The notes under the pieces were generated by a model. The model saw only the letters and a list, made by a program, of their open reading frames with translations. It had not been told where the DNA came from and made no database searches. Both the position numbers and the translations under genes were made by a program. DNA of 64,000 bases from Blastocystis hominis (lineage: Eukaryota; Sar; Bigyra; Opalinata; Blastocystidae). The DNA lies in the NCBI RefSeq assembly GCF_000151665.1, contig NW_013171837.1, positions 25,995-89,994 of the forward strand. The letters run 5' to 3'. Positions within the stretch are counted from its first letter, which is position 1; every line of letters begins with the position of its first letter. Shown one piece after another: positions 45,260 to 56,000 of the stretch.

Positions 45260-47399
45260 ATGGATTCTTCCGGAGGCTTAGGGGAACAGCGAGTTGTTCC
45301 ATTTCTCCTACTTTTTCGTTTAATCGGAATTATTTTCCATCTGTAAAAGAATTTTCTTATCCAACTGGACTTCAAGCGAACTCCTGTCAAATAAGCCGGT
45401 ATCTACTTAGTTTGAAAGAATTATAGTTTAGGTCGTATACTAAATCGGTGAAAAGTGATAGGAGCCGTATTGATTTGGCAAAGAGTGACCATCCAAGTCA
45501 AGAAGAATGTACAACAATATTAGCAGATCTAAAATGCCCCATTGTCAAAGTAGAATCGACTTATTATACAATAATCTGTAGAAGCGCGAGACGATCGATT
45601 ATGTGATTCAGAACAATATTTCGGTGCCCATTCATGTATATTTCTCTACAACTCACTACATAGTCTTGGAACAAATGCATCTACAATCTCTACAGTCAAC
45701 GTCAACTTGATCATCTTCTCAAGATTGCTTCCTTCCTCCAGCAAACCAATCTCGTTTTTCACCCGCTCTTTCTCTTCATTCCTAGCTCTCCTCTCTCAAT
45801 CCCTCCTCCCTCCGCTACCTCCTCCGCACCTCCGCAGATGTCAACAATCCCGCGGTTTTCTCCACATTATGGGAGTGCTGCAATCGCATCCAATGGAAAT
45901 CGGAGAAAGAATTCTTCCTCACCCACGGTGCTTTCTTCCTCTCCCCTTCGATTTCTCTATAGGCATGTATATCCGCGGGTTGCTCAAGTTCCATCGAATT
46001 CGCGAGGCGCTTTCGGAGTATAACAAATATAATCGTTATCATCACGTGAACAATATGATCAATACCCTCGTGTTGGAGGGACTTTTCGAGGCAGGCTTCC
46101 CTGCAGACTGTCTCGTTCTCTTCGTCACGCTGCTACTCGACGTCCAGTTCGATCTAAACCCGAACAATCTCGTCGAAGTCGACGGCGAGCAGCTCATCAA
46201 CTGGACGAAAAACCTCACAAACGCTTCCCTCGGCGTATCGATGGATTCCAGAACCAATTTCTTCGATCCAGACACAAAAAAGAGACTTTTTGCGTCAAGG
46301 AGTTCCACGGTTTCCACGGTTTCCACGGTTTCGATGGAGAGTGGGGAGAAAGAAAGAGAAAGAGAGTCGGAGGAGGAAGAGCCGGTGAGGCTTCGAATGC
46401 GAAAGGATGATGCGATTGGAAGTTATCTTGCATTGAACAAACGAGCTTATGAATATGCGATCAGTTCTGCGTGTAAACTGAAGAATTTTGAATATGCGAC
46501 GATGTTGTATTCGATTTTAACGTCGAATCGAGTGCGTCCTCGGAAGAATGCGATGTTTTCGATGCTGTCTGTGTGTTTTTGAGTGAAGCGAAAGTGATGA
46601 ATAGTTTGTGAGTGAAAGTGATTGGAATGCGATGAGCGTGAAGTGCCAGAATTCGATCGAAACGCTTCATTCGATTCCACTCACTTCCGAAGAGTAGCCA
46701 TTGTGGTTGTTTGTTGTTGAAATAGTAAAGAACGGATTCGAACGAATTTTCTTTTGCGACTTCCAATTCTTGCAAACCGATTTTTACACGATTATGAAAA
46801 GTTTTACGGTCCGATTGTGGAACGATGCGAGGATTCTTCCATTTTAAGTCTCTCTTTTCTTTTCTTATTGAACTGAAGAAGTCGATTTAAATGTTGTTCC
46901 AGAGTCTGTCGCTATCGAGTTCTTTTTGTATTCTCTCATTTCTGCGGTGCGGTTGGCCAGCGATGATTTCATGTGGCTGAAAGGAACCCTCTCCATGAAA
47001 TTGAATTTGAAATATGATAGATTTATGGATTTGCTAAAAACGGGCTTTTTTCCTGCGCTGCCCTATGAAATGAAAGGTTTCATACTCCGGATTCCTATAA
47101 TCGATTTACAAGAATGGTTTGAGCAACAATCGAATTATAGCAATCCAGAAATCGCAATGATATTGCAAGCATATCGGAGTAATTTCGATCTGGATTCTGG
47201 TGGGAATGATCCAGTATTTCATCTTCTTCGTGCTATTGAAGTAATCGCTCAGCAAGAGGTTTGTGAATTGGCTACACCGTTGAATCAGCAAATGGACATT
47301 TCTGAGATGAGTTTGAAGTTACGGCAGGCAGAGAACGAAATGAAGAAGAGAAGGAAAACAAGTAACTCACTTCGAGAAAAGCTAAGATCGATTCGTCAT
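45260..47399 (+). CDS. Pentatricopeptide-repeat-like protein (618 aa, 10 exons); stop completed by poly(A)
   Basis: Exons 45260-45342, 45377-45398, 45427-45549, 45582-45635, 45664-45753, 45786-45927, 45963-46570, 46605-46693, 46726-46847 and 46879-47399 stay in phase for 618 codons; introns are 34, 28, 32, 28, 32, 35, 34, 32 and 31 nt. Helical pairs resemble PPR repeats: SWNKCIYNLYSQRQLDHLLK, YIRGLLKFHRIREALSEYN, NNMINTLVLEGLFEAG and AYEYAISSACKLKNFEYA. PPR proteins usually bind organellar RNA. The start is hydrophobic/basic (VVPFLLLFRLIG), possibly an organelle-targeting sequence. A Thr-Val-Ser repeat and an acidic run lie near residue 280. The end is CAT-T-GTCT-TGTTTGTT with no encoded stop. 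Start ATG is the least certain part. Confidence 0.68.
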
Positions 47400-47404
47400 T
47401 GTCT

Positions 47405-47412
47405 TGTTTGTT
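47405..47412 (+). terminator. TGTTTGTT motif creating the PPR-like stop
   Basis: T at 47,400 in codon position 1, spacer GTCT, octamer at 47,405-47,412. Confidence 0.7.
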
Positions 47413-47660
47413 TTTGAAGTGTTGTATAGAATGAGCACGGATTAATCCAAAGTAAAATAGGATTCTGAATCTGTGGTTTTGGCGTACTTATAATCTAAGC
47501 TGAAACAACAAAAATATAGCACACTGGTGATAGAGTTATGCAACATACTAATAAGAGGTTCCATTCGGTAATTCACTCCAACAGTTTACTACAACATTGG
47601 AGAAGAAAAGCTAATAAGCACAAAGAGAAATAAGTATGGAAATACGAAACGGAGAAAAAA

Positions 47661-47774
47661 GAACAGCATCGAGACTTCTCAGCGAGTCACCCACACTGGT
47701 ACTAACTCGACTCGTGATGACTTAGCTTCCTAGATCGGACGGGTTAGGGCGCTTTCCATCAGATATGGCCGTTC
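47661..47774 (-). rRNA. 5S ribosomal RNA
   Basis: On the minus strand the RNA starts GAACGGCCAUAUCUGAUGG and ends GAUGCUGUUC; GAACGGC pairs with GCUGUUC to form helix I. Internal control-region hallmarks are present: GCGCCCUAACCCGUCCGAUC, GGAAGCUAAG, and GAGUUAGUACCAGUGUGGG followed by GUGACUCGCUGAGAAGUCUC. A run of six T directly follows the 3' end and acts as an RNA polymerase III terminator. The length of about 114 nt is slightly below the usual 118-121. Confidence 0.95.
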
Positions 47775-48300
47775 TCATTTTATTATTATTCAATTACCTA
47801 TTTAAACATCACATTCTTATCATCATTCACTCACACTCCATTTCAATTACACTCAATTCTTTTTATTTCATTTCTCTTCTTCTTTTATCATCATATCAAT
47901 TTACTGAGCGAGTGAATGAATGAGTGAGCTTTTTGTTTCATACGGATGCCTATTGCGCATTATTGTATGCGTTTGGCCATATTAGGTTAGAGTTATTTTT
48001 TCAGACCCTGTCGGTTGCGAACCAACAGCTCGTAGTTGACCCTATTACTTAGTTTCTATCGCTGTTGCTGACCTTGGATAACTAGTTTTTTGCTCATTAT
48101 AAAAAATTTGGCGTGAAATATTAACTATATATTAATATGCTAACCTTTTCTGTTTATGGTAAAGAGAGGTAAGCCATGTACTATTGCATGCTCATCCTCG
48201 GTTCATTTAGTAATGGTATATACTCGTGGATCAACCCTTACAAGTATCGGAACCCCTTATCACTTCCATGACTGTATTGTTCCGACCAATGAAACAACTC
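47775..48300. other. Spacer between 5S rRNA and element 2
   Basis: AT-rich with no supported gene. A moderately GC-rich patch at about 48,005-48,085 was examined for a tRNA or snRNA and did not fold or match one convincingly. Confidence 0.35.
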
Positions 48301-48304
48301 GTTT

Positions 48305-49270
48305 TTATAGGTCACAAAAACGAAAATACACGATTTCTAGTGTATATACATTGTCGTCCAAGATCAATCTCTTGTTATCGGTGCATGTCATGAGTGTCTT
48401 GGTTTGATTCTTTGTGCTAATTGTGAATTCCTGGTTATTGATACGTTTGAAGCTGCCCTCAATCACTGCATCTCCCTTCTTCTCAGCCTCAAGGACACGC
48501 TTGTACAACTCGGTGTTCTTCACACGCATTTTCTCACCATCGATTGCCACATTACAAAGAACTCCCTTTGCTGTATTTTTACTACGTTCTTCTAATCCTC
48601 AAGACAGTACATCTTGTGTCTGAGTGTTACAAACTCGGTAATGCGATGTATGCTGTATTCATCCTTCAAAATAGGTCCCAGCAGCTTCATCTTGAAATTG
48701 AGGAATGATGAGAGCGGAGGGAACTTGTTCTTGTCCACCTCCTGATCGTAATAGTTCACAAATTGCCCATAGAAATAGCTCGTGTTTTCCAACTTCAAGT
48801 AGTCAAATGACTTGTACATGTCACACATCTTGTGAATGGTGTTCCCTTGATCATTCAACTGCGCGAAAAGCGAGCTTGTGTCTTGTCCCAGTAATTCCAC
48901 GTTATGGAATGTCGTCTTGAGCACATCATAGTAGAAATCGTATATAATGTGTTTGGACATGCCCAGAAGGCAAATCTGATGAAGAATGGTTTCACCACTT
49001 TTTCTCACCGCTTTATTCCGATTGATACTGATCAGATTCTCGGATTATGTGGTGGTTCCTGCGATCATATCGTACCAATGCTTCTGAATGATAGCCTCGC
49101 ATTCATTCCAAGTGGTGGCGAACTTCACTTTCATTCGATTCAGTTTAGTTTCCACGAATTTGCCATGTGTTGAGTTTGCTAATAACTTGTATAGGTTCTT
49201 CTCCACAGTGGTGTTGAACTTGGCTCATTTCTCACTTAACATGTTCACATATTCGAATATGAATGGAGAT
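48305..49270 (-). pseudogene. Family B DNA polymerase, carboxyl-terminal fragment
   Basis: Contains the region from before motif B to the carboxyl end with several frame breaks (about 48,553-48,592 and 49,010). The palm motif C reads GQDTSSLF instead of GQDTDSL, so the second catalytic aspartate is lost. At 49,270 the coding sequence stops abruptly and continues into sequence equivalent to 58,655 in element 3, which marks a deletion of about 4.6 kb. Confidence 0.82.
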
Positions 49271-49333
49271 TGTTTAAAGGGTGTATACATTATACCCTAT
49301 GAACGAAATCAACCAAAGTAAATTGAATCAATC

Positions 49334-49923
49334 AATGTCGTACATATTCAGCAGCAATGGAAACAATTACACGTTCAAGAAGCTCGATAACATGCTCATC
49401 TATATGCCAGAGAAGGACGGCAAACATGTCCTCGTGCATGAGACAGTGGATGGCGTTCATCAATATTCATGGACGACACATTCTGGTTGTTTTGTGAAAG
49501 TCAATAATGCCAAACTGTTTGAACATACACCCATATCCACTCAACCATTCAATAATCAATGCTAATTCCAATTATCTTCTGCTTTATATCTCATAATCAC
49601 ATCGATTCCATGTTACAATGAGAATGATACCTTATTCAAACATTGTGATTCCATCGAATCGATTGTGGATAAGGGATACAAGGTGAGTGTTTCAATGGAT
49701 GGTGTGTGATTGCTCGATATGCCATTCATCGATACACTCAACAATCTTGTGACCCTTTCCCATACCAAACTGATAAATGGAATCGAATGGACAAGTGAGA
49801 GTCATACGATCTCTGTATTCACGAATATCCCTTCTCTTGTATGTCTGAGAGGTGTGAAGAGCATCACGATCGTTTTCAAACACTTGAGCGAGGTTGTTGT
49901 TTCTTCTTCTTCTGGGTGCTTGT
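49334..49923 (+). pseudogene. Homologue of the 58.7-kb element protein, degraded
   Basis: Begins MSYIFSSNGNNYTFKKLDNM, identical at the start to the 204-residue protein of element 3. The frame is broken from about 49,565. The carboxyl end (SITIVFKHLSEVVVSSSSG) shows the site without the hairpins that interrupt the element 3 copy. Confidence 0.7.
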
Positions 49924-50890
49924 AATGGGTCGATGTGATCTTGCTATCTCTCTCAATGCATTGGGTTCTTTATCACTCTTGGATTGAGTGACAGGCGGTG
50001 CTGGTTGTGGTTTGCATTTGCTAGCCAGTAGTTCCCAATCATAACACTTCTGTGTGCTATCCCTTTCCACATTCTTCACTTCGTACATCAATGGCATGAT
50101 GTGATCGTCAATGTCAACCACTTCAATCAAGTCCTGAGACCATTTGATCGTCAATGATCGCTTTTCCAGAATGCGAGGTCTTCGTGTCACTCGAACATAA
50201 TCACCAACATCGAATTGAGGTGTTGTGTCCTTTGCTGAAATGTTGGATGGTTCTATTTTCTCCATGTACAAGATATCGTTGTTGTTGTTAAGCCAAATGT
50301 CATTGGGTGTATATCCGATGTCTCTGTTCTTCCTTCCATTATGTCTACGAACTGCACCATCGATCAAATCAAGCCATACACCTTTCCATTGATTGATTGA
50401 TTGAATGGAACCATGATGTCTTCCTTGATATCTCGAATTGCTCGTTCAGCTAGTACTGCCTTATTCGCTGAATCCATGTGATACATGGTGATATCATACT
50501 TGTTCAAGATGTTGATACGAAAGATGGCATTGGTGAATTCGGTACCTCGATCCGAGCAACTATACTTTGGTGATTCACCATATGTCTGAATGATATCCTT
50601 CATCGCATGAGTGACTTCTGTAGCACTCTTGCTTTTCAGTTTCTGAGTCATCAGGTATTTCGAATATCCATCAATACATACAAGGACATATTTGTATCCA
50701 CGATTCTTGTAGAATCCAGTACTCTTTTATGATCCTAATACTTCCTGTATCGATTTGTATTGTTTTGAAGAGAAATCGATAAGATCGATGAAGTATATGT
50801 TTCGTTTGAATCCACTAATGATCATTCGAGTGGCACCTCTTCGTTTTGCTGGTTTCCATAGTTCCTTGATCTGATTTATGCTCCACACAC
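49876..50890 (-). pseudogene. DDE integrase (rve type), degraded
   Basis: Aligns with the element 3 integrase over nearly its whole length. CSDRGTEFTNA and VLAERAIRDIKED, holding the second and third catalytic residues, are intact, but frame breaks at about 50,365 and 50,652-50,730 disrupt the gene. The first catalytic Asp region (IYFIDLIDFSSKQ) is on a separate frame segment. Confidence 0.82.
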
Positions 50891-50929
50891 ACCTCGATAA
50901 ATGAGTCACTTTATTCAAGGAATGAATAA

Positions 50930-51378
50930 GTTGTGTCAGAGAAAGAATCACAAACTGGTTATAGACTCGAAATGCATTTTCTCCACTATACACTATTTCA
51001 AATAGAGCATCACTCGCATTCAACATTGCGATGATCGTTTTGATATCATATGTACCTCGTAGAATCGATAGAATATGGAGAGTGGATCCAAATACACTCA
51101 TAACTTGTAGCCATTGTGGAAATTGAGAATGTAGTATTAATCATGGTGTTCAGAATGGCAATGATTTCACTCAGTGTATAATAACCAGGCGAGATCGTTA
51201 CCTCTTCACCATTGATATTTGTCACCACATTGGTTGAGTCCACATTATTGAACATGACTTGATTGGGTTTGAATAGAACAGTCATGGAAATGATAAATGG
51301 ATTTCTGAACTTGAAAGGATTGATCCATTCGAATGTGCCATTGATAGGTGAATCTTGTATAAGAATGGAATAATGCAT
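50930..51378 (-). pseudogene. Penton-like protein, internally deleted
   Basis: The start MHYSILIQDSPINGTFEWINP matches the element 1 penton-like gene. At about 51,060 it jumps from the end of the first repeat module into the second module (GTYDIKTIIAMLNASDALFEIVYSGENAF), removing roughly 0.6 kb. A further junction near 50,978 fuses it to the start of the small 60.27-kb gene homologue. Confidence 0.65.
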
Positions 51379-51389
51379 GTTTTCTCTTT

Positions 51390-52750
51390 ACCAAAGACAC
51401 TTATGACTTGCATAGACAACAATAGATGGATTATGATGACAATATACACATTGGGTTTCAGCTATACAATTAAGCAAACAAACATGTAAATACGAGAGAA
51501 ATAACAATAATTCACCTTTGCTAGGTATGTCTACTACTTTCTTGTACCCATGTATAACTGATACAACAAACACAACAATAGAAACGAGCACAAGGTTGAT
51601 AGTAGAAAGGAATCGGAGTAAGAAAGCACAAAACCTGGTTCCTGACCGATGATTGTCGACCAGACAGCCTAGGAATGATAGTCGAGGACCCAGAATCGGT
51701 TGGTCGATTACAACAATGGACAAGAGATCGCAATTGTGGTCATTGTGCAAAATAGCATATACAGAAAACTGCTACAAGGTTTCACGCAAATAGTGCCATT
51801 CCCTTACTACTGTTGTTCCATATTAATGAGGTTTAAGATGGCTACAAGTTGATAAATCATATTATTATTGATCGAAAGAGCTTTTTGTTTTTGTGAAAAT
51901 AGGATCATTTTTGTTATGTGACATGTATCAAATATGGATGAACTCATCAATAGAAATAGGAATGATGAATCAGTCATTTACCACAAGTATTGTTGTATTT
52001 CCTTTGATATATGACTAATCTGTATAATACAGTCTCGAGATACTTTGAATTAATACTTGGATAATGAATATCTGCAATAGAATAACAACAAATGTGTATT
52101 GTTTCATTTTGGTGCATATTGTGTGATATGAATTGTATCAAAGCCCATAATGAATTCACATTCTAAATATGACAACTAATAATGTTGCTAGTTCGTGTTA
52201 TAAGCTGAGAGAAGGAATGAGCAATATTAACAAACAAGAGTCTTCACAATAGTTATTCTCAATAGTATTGATTGTGAATAGTTGATGTTCTGTCATCATT
52301 ATTGTTTTGTATGGGAAGATAGAATAATGTGTATTTGTGATTAATTGTATATTTAGGCTATTAGTATATTCCATGGAATAGAATACTGTGAAAATAAGAT
52401 AGGTATGTGTGGAATAATCAGAAATGGCCAATATGAATGAAAACAACAATACTAGAATGTAATAGAATAGTAGAAAATAACATATGTATGAAGTAGCAAT
52501 GAAAATGAAGTCATTTTCACAAATTATGACGAACAATAGCTGAAATGATGATATTTCACAGGGATCTGTTTTAGCACATCCTGAAACGAATTACATAGAT
52601 CATGCATAGTTTTGCTCCATAACAAACAAAATCCAGACAAACACGATTCTGTCATTTCATTGGTTTAACACAATGTTTGATTCTGTTAAATCCATTTTCA
52701 TAAAATAACTAATTATGAGTAGCAGGAACAATATTGTTGAGTAGTAGGGA
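51390..52750. other. AT-rich spacer between elements 2 and 3
   Basis: No gene supported. It lacks conserved element genes and terminal repeats and may be host sequence or eroded element flank. Confidence 0.4.
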
Positions 52751-52753
52751 AAT

Positions 52754-53010
52754 GGCGCATAAAGCGCGAAAAATTTTTCGGCCCTTTTTCTGCCATTTTT
52801 ATTCCTGACTGCCATTTTATTCCTGGCTGCCTTTTTGACCATTGTCTGCTTGCCCACCTCGAGTACCACGGCGCATAAAGCGCGAAAAAATTTTCGGCCC
52901 TTTTTCTGCCATTTTTATTCCAGGCCTCCTTTTTCAACCTGGCTGCCTATTTCTACCTGGTCACCTCGAGTACCATGGCGCATAAAGCGCGAAAACCTTT
53001 TCTGCCATTT
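52754..53010. repeat. Subterminal tandem repeats at the left end of element 3
   Basis: Three copies of GGCGCATAAAGCGCGAAAA begin at 52,754, 52,870 and 52,977, so the unit is about 107-116 bp. Each is preceded by a CGAGTACCAYGG-like stretch (for copies two and three) and followed by TTTTCGGCCC and a TTTTTCTGCCATTTTTA-type tail. The motif occurs inverted at the right end of element 1, as expected for terminal inverted repeats. Confidence 0.85.
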
Positions 53011-53082
53011 TCTACCAATGTGGTAATTGTCTGCCCTTTATACACTGTTTGATAAAGAAAACAAAGTAAAAAAACTTCTCCT

Positions 53083-56000
53083 TTACTTGTCCTTCAAACG
53101 GTAATGTCCAAACGCAAGTGTGTGCACGTTGTCGTCCAAGATCCATCGCTTGTTGTCCGTGCACGTCATAAGGGTCTTGGTCTGCTCTTTCGTGCTGATA
53201 TCGAAGGCCTGGTTGTTGATGCGTTTGAAGCTGCCTTCGATCACTGCATCTTCCTTCTTCTCTGCCTCGAGGACACGCTTGTACAAGTCGATGTTCTTCA
53301 CACTCATCCTCTCACCATCGATCACCACGTTGCGAGGAACTCCCTTTGCTGCTTTGTGCACTACATGCTTCTCATCAACCAAGCAGTACATCTTCGGTCT
53401 CAGTCCCACGAACTCCGTGATGCGATGTCCGTTGTGTTCGTCCTTGAAGATGGGACCAGGCAACTTCTTGTTGAAATTGAGGAACGAGTCCAATGAAGGG
53501 AACTTGCTCTTGTCCACTTCATGCTCGTAATAGTTCACGAGTTCCCCATAGAAGTAGCTAGTGTTATCCAATTCCGAGAAGTCGAACGATTTGTACATGT
53601 CACACATCTTGTGAACGATGTTAGCGCGATCGTGCAACTGCACGATGAGCGAATCCGTGTCCTGTCCCAACAGCTCCACGGTGTCGAATGTCGTCTTGAG
53701 CACATTGTAGTAGAAATCGTAGATGATGTGTTTGGACATGTCGAGAATGGCGAACCCGATGAAGAATGGCTTCTCCACCCTGCGCACCGGTGTATTCAGC
53801 TTGATGCCGATGAGATTCTCGGAATACATGGTAGTCCCGGCGATCATGTCGTACCCATGCTTCTGAATGATTGCCTCACGTTCATGTCATGTGTTAGCGA
53901 ACTTCACTTTCATCCGTTTCAATCCAATCTCCACAAATTTGCCATAGGTCGAGTTTGCTAACAGCTTGTACAGGTTCTTCTCCACAGTGGTCTTGGATTT
54001 GGCTCGTTTCTCACTCAGCATGTTCACGTACTCGAAGATAAATGGTGCCTGCTTGAATCGAATGAGGTGGTGAATGTGCGTGAGACGATATCCCTGTTGA
54101 ATGCCCAGTTGCAACAGTGAGTAATGCACGAGATACTTTTGACGAGGTACAAGATCACAGATGAGCTTCGGTGTATTCACCTCTTTCACTTTGTCCACAA
54201 TGTCGTTCTTCTCAGCGTACTTCTTGATTCCATCAGAGTACATACCCGCCTTCTGTACGGGGAAGAATGGCAAGTCATTGAACTTGTCGTGCAGCTCCAC
54301 TGGTGCCTCGATGTCACACTCGACGAAGAATCCATACTTACCGAACGTCTTGAGTGATTGCACCCACCCATTTGGATCACGATTGATCTTCTCCATCACT
54401 TCTCGTCGCTCAGGTACACCCACCAACTCATAAGGCATCATTCGATGCATGGCTCCACCATACAGGTTGTTGGCGTCCAGGTAGTAGATGCCTTGGGACG
54501 ACGTTGCTTGCTCCTTGTTGTCAATGTCAACCTTGGCATGTCGTTTCACGATCTGTGTGATTCCTCCTCGCAGGTTCTTCAACAATCGCATGAAGTCATC
54601 GATATCATTTGTCTCCATCAATCGAATGCCCTTGCTCTCATAGAATTCACCCATGCGATTCAAGAACACTTTCACCAGTTGTTTCTCGGCGAGTCCCTCG
54701 TTGGCGTTGATGCGCATGATGTACTGAGCCCATTTCCTTGCGAGGGTCATGAGGCTACTCTCACTATGATCGCCCTCCATTGTAACCTTCAAGAAGAGCG
54801 AATATGCCATTTGTGGTGCTGTGATGTAATGCATGGGATCAACACCGAATGCATTCAGTGTGGTAACGCGAAAATGCTCGAATGCATCGGCCATGAGAGT
54901 CACATCGAGTACATTGTACAATTCGTAGTATTCACCCCATGTCTTGATATCGAAGGTCTTCCACAGCTTCACCATGTGATCATATTCGTCTTGTGGCATC
55001 ATCTCTCCCTTCATATCATCAATGCATTGCTCGCGAGAAGGAATGACGGTATTGTTCAATGACTCGTACGACTTGATGAGACTGTAGAACATGGGTTCTT
55101 TCCGTGTCAACAGATCGATGTATTCATCATCCCATTGCTTGCCTCGAGACTCGCAGTACTTGCGTAGTTGTTGTTTGGTGTGCACATAGAGGTCCAAGTT
55201 GCCTCCAAGTGTCTGTGCAACGATGGAACGCAGTGGACTGCTGATGAGCTTCAACGAGTCCTTGAATTGAATGCCATTGTACTCGATCTGCATCTCCTTG
55301 TCTTCAGTGGTTGGAATGACTTCGAGATTCCCACCAGGCATCGTCGCGATGAGCTTCATGATGAATGTGAAGTCGTAGTGCGATCCATTGTGGAAGTAAA
55401 CTGGTAGACGATAGTTCTTCTTGTTGAATGAGAGTTGTAGGTTACACTTGGTGCAACAGGTGCAGATGTACTGTCCGGCTTCGAAGTGACGTATCTCTCC
55501 CTTTCCTGTGGTGTATTCACCTGCCACATGTGCGTGATGACGTACCTTGTCGTCCTCCAGTTTCTTGCGACAGAAGGGACACACGGTTGTTGCACGAAAG
55601 TCCTTCTCGATGCTCGGAGAGTTCTCGAGGGGTAATTCATCGAAGAGATACGTTTTTACACTCCCTTGCAATTGCACGAGATAGTCCATGAAAGGACGAA
55701 GCTCTTCTTCGCTCTCGTGTGGTGCATGGAAGACTCGCAGTTGGGTATCAATGGCAGGGATACGTGACACGGCTAGACAGGATAACATGATCGGCTTGTG
55801 TCTGTTCTTGTCATCAATGGCCGACTCGAAGTCAGCATACACGACGACCGGTGCCGGCATTTCGTATCGCTGGTTCGTGAATCGCAACCGAGTCTCCTCG
55901 TTCGATAACTCGTACTCCTCACTCTCATTGACGAGTTCTCGATGTGTTTGTACTTCGTGAGCATGAACGGCTTTACGAGATCCGAAGAAGTCGTCACAGA

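Larger units (their letters stand above)
48305..51378 (-). mobile_element. Element 2: internally deleted Polinton-like copy
   Basis: The gene order follows element 3 but with large pieces missing. Polymerase carboxyl part (minus) joins directly to the end of the gene equivalent to 58.7 kb (plus), then the 58.7-kb gene homologue, integrase (minus), the start of the 60.27-kb gene homologue, and a shrunken penton-like gene (minus). At least three internal deletions are recognisable by comparison with elements 1 and 3. No terminal repeats remain visible. It lies about 1.4 kb left of element 3 in the same orientation. Confidence 0.82.

Noticed and set aside
46700-47417. Independent gene downstream of the PPR-like gene
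   Set aside because: No start codon exists in its frame, and a 32-nt intron joins it in phase to the upstream exons.
47995-48095. Possible tRNA or small RNA in a GC-richer patch
   Set aside because: No cloverleaf, A/B boxes or T-run terminator could be fitted.
53887-53889. TGA read as tryptophan (alternative code)
   Set aside because: TGA is the natural stop of the LRR gene at 17.3 kb, the ZW10-like gene and others, so the code appears standard.
54358-55062. 234-codon plus-strand frame opposite the element polymerase
   Set aside because: Antisense to conserved polymerase motifs; the same shadow occurs opposite the polymerase of element 1.
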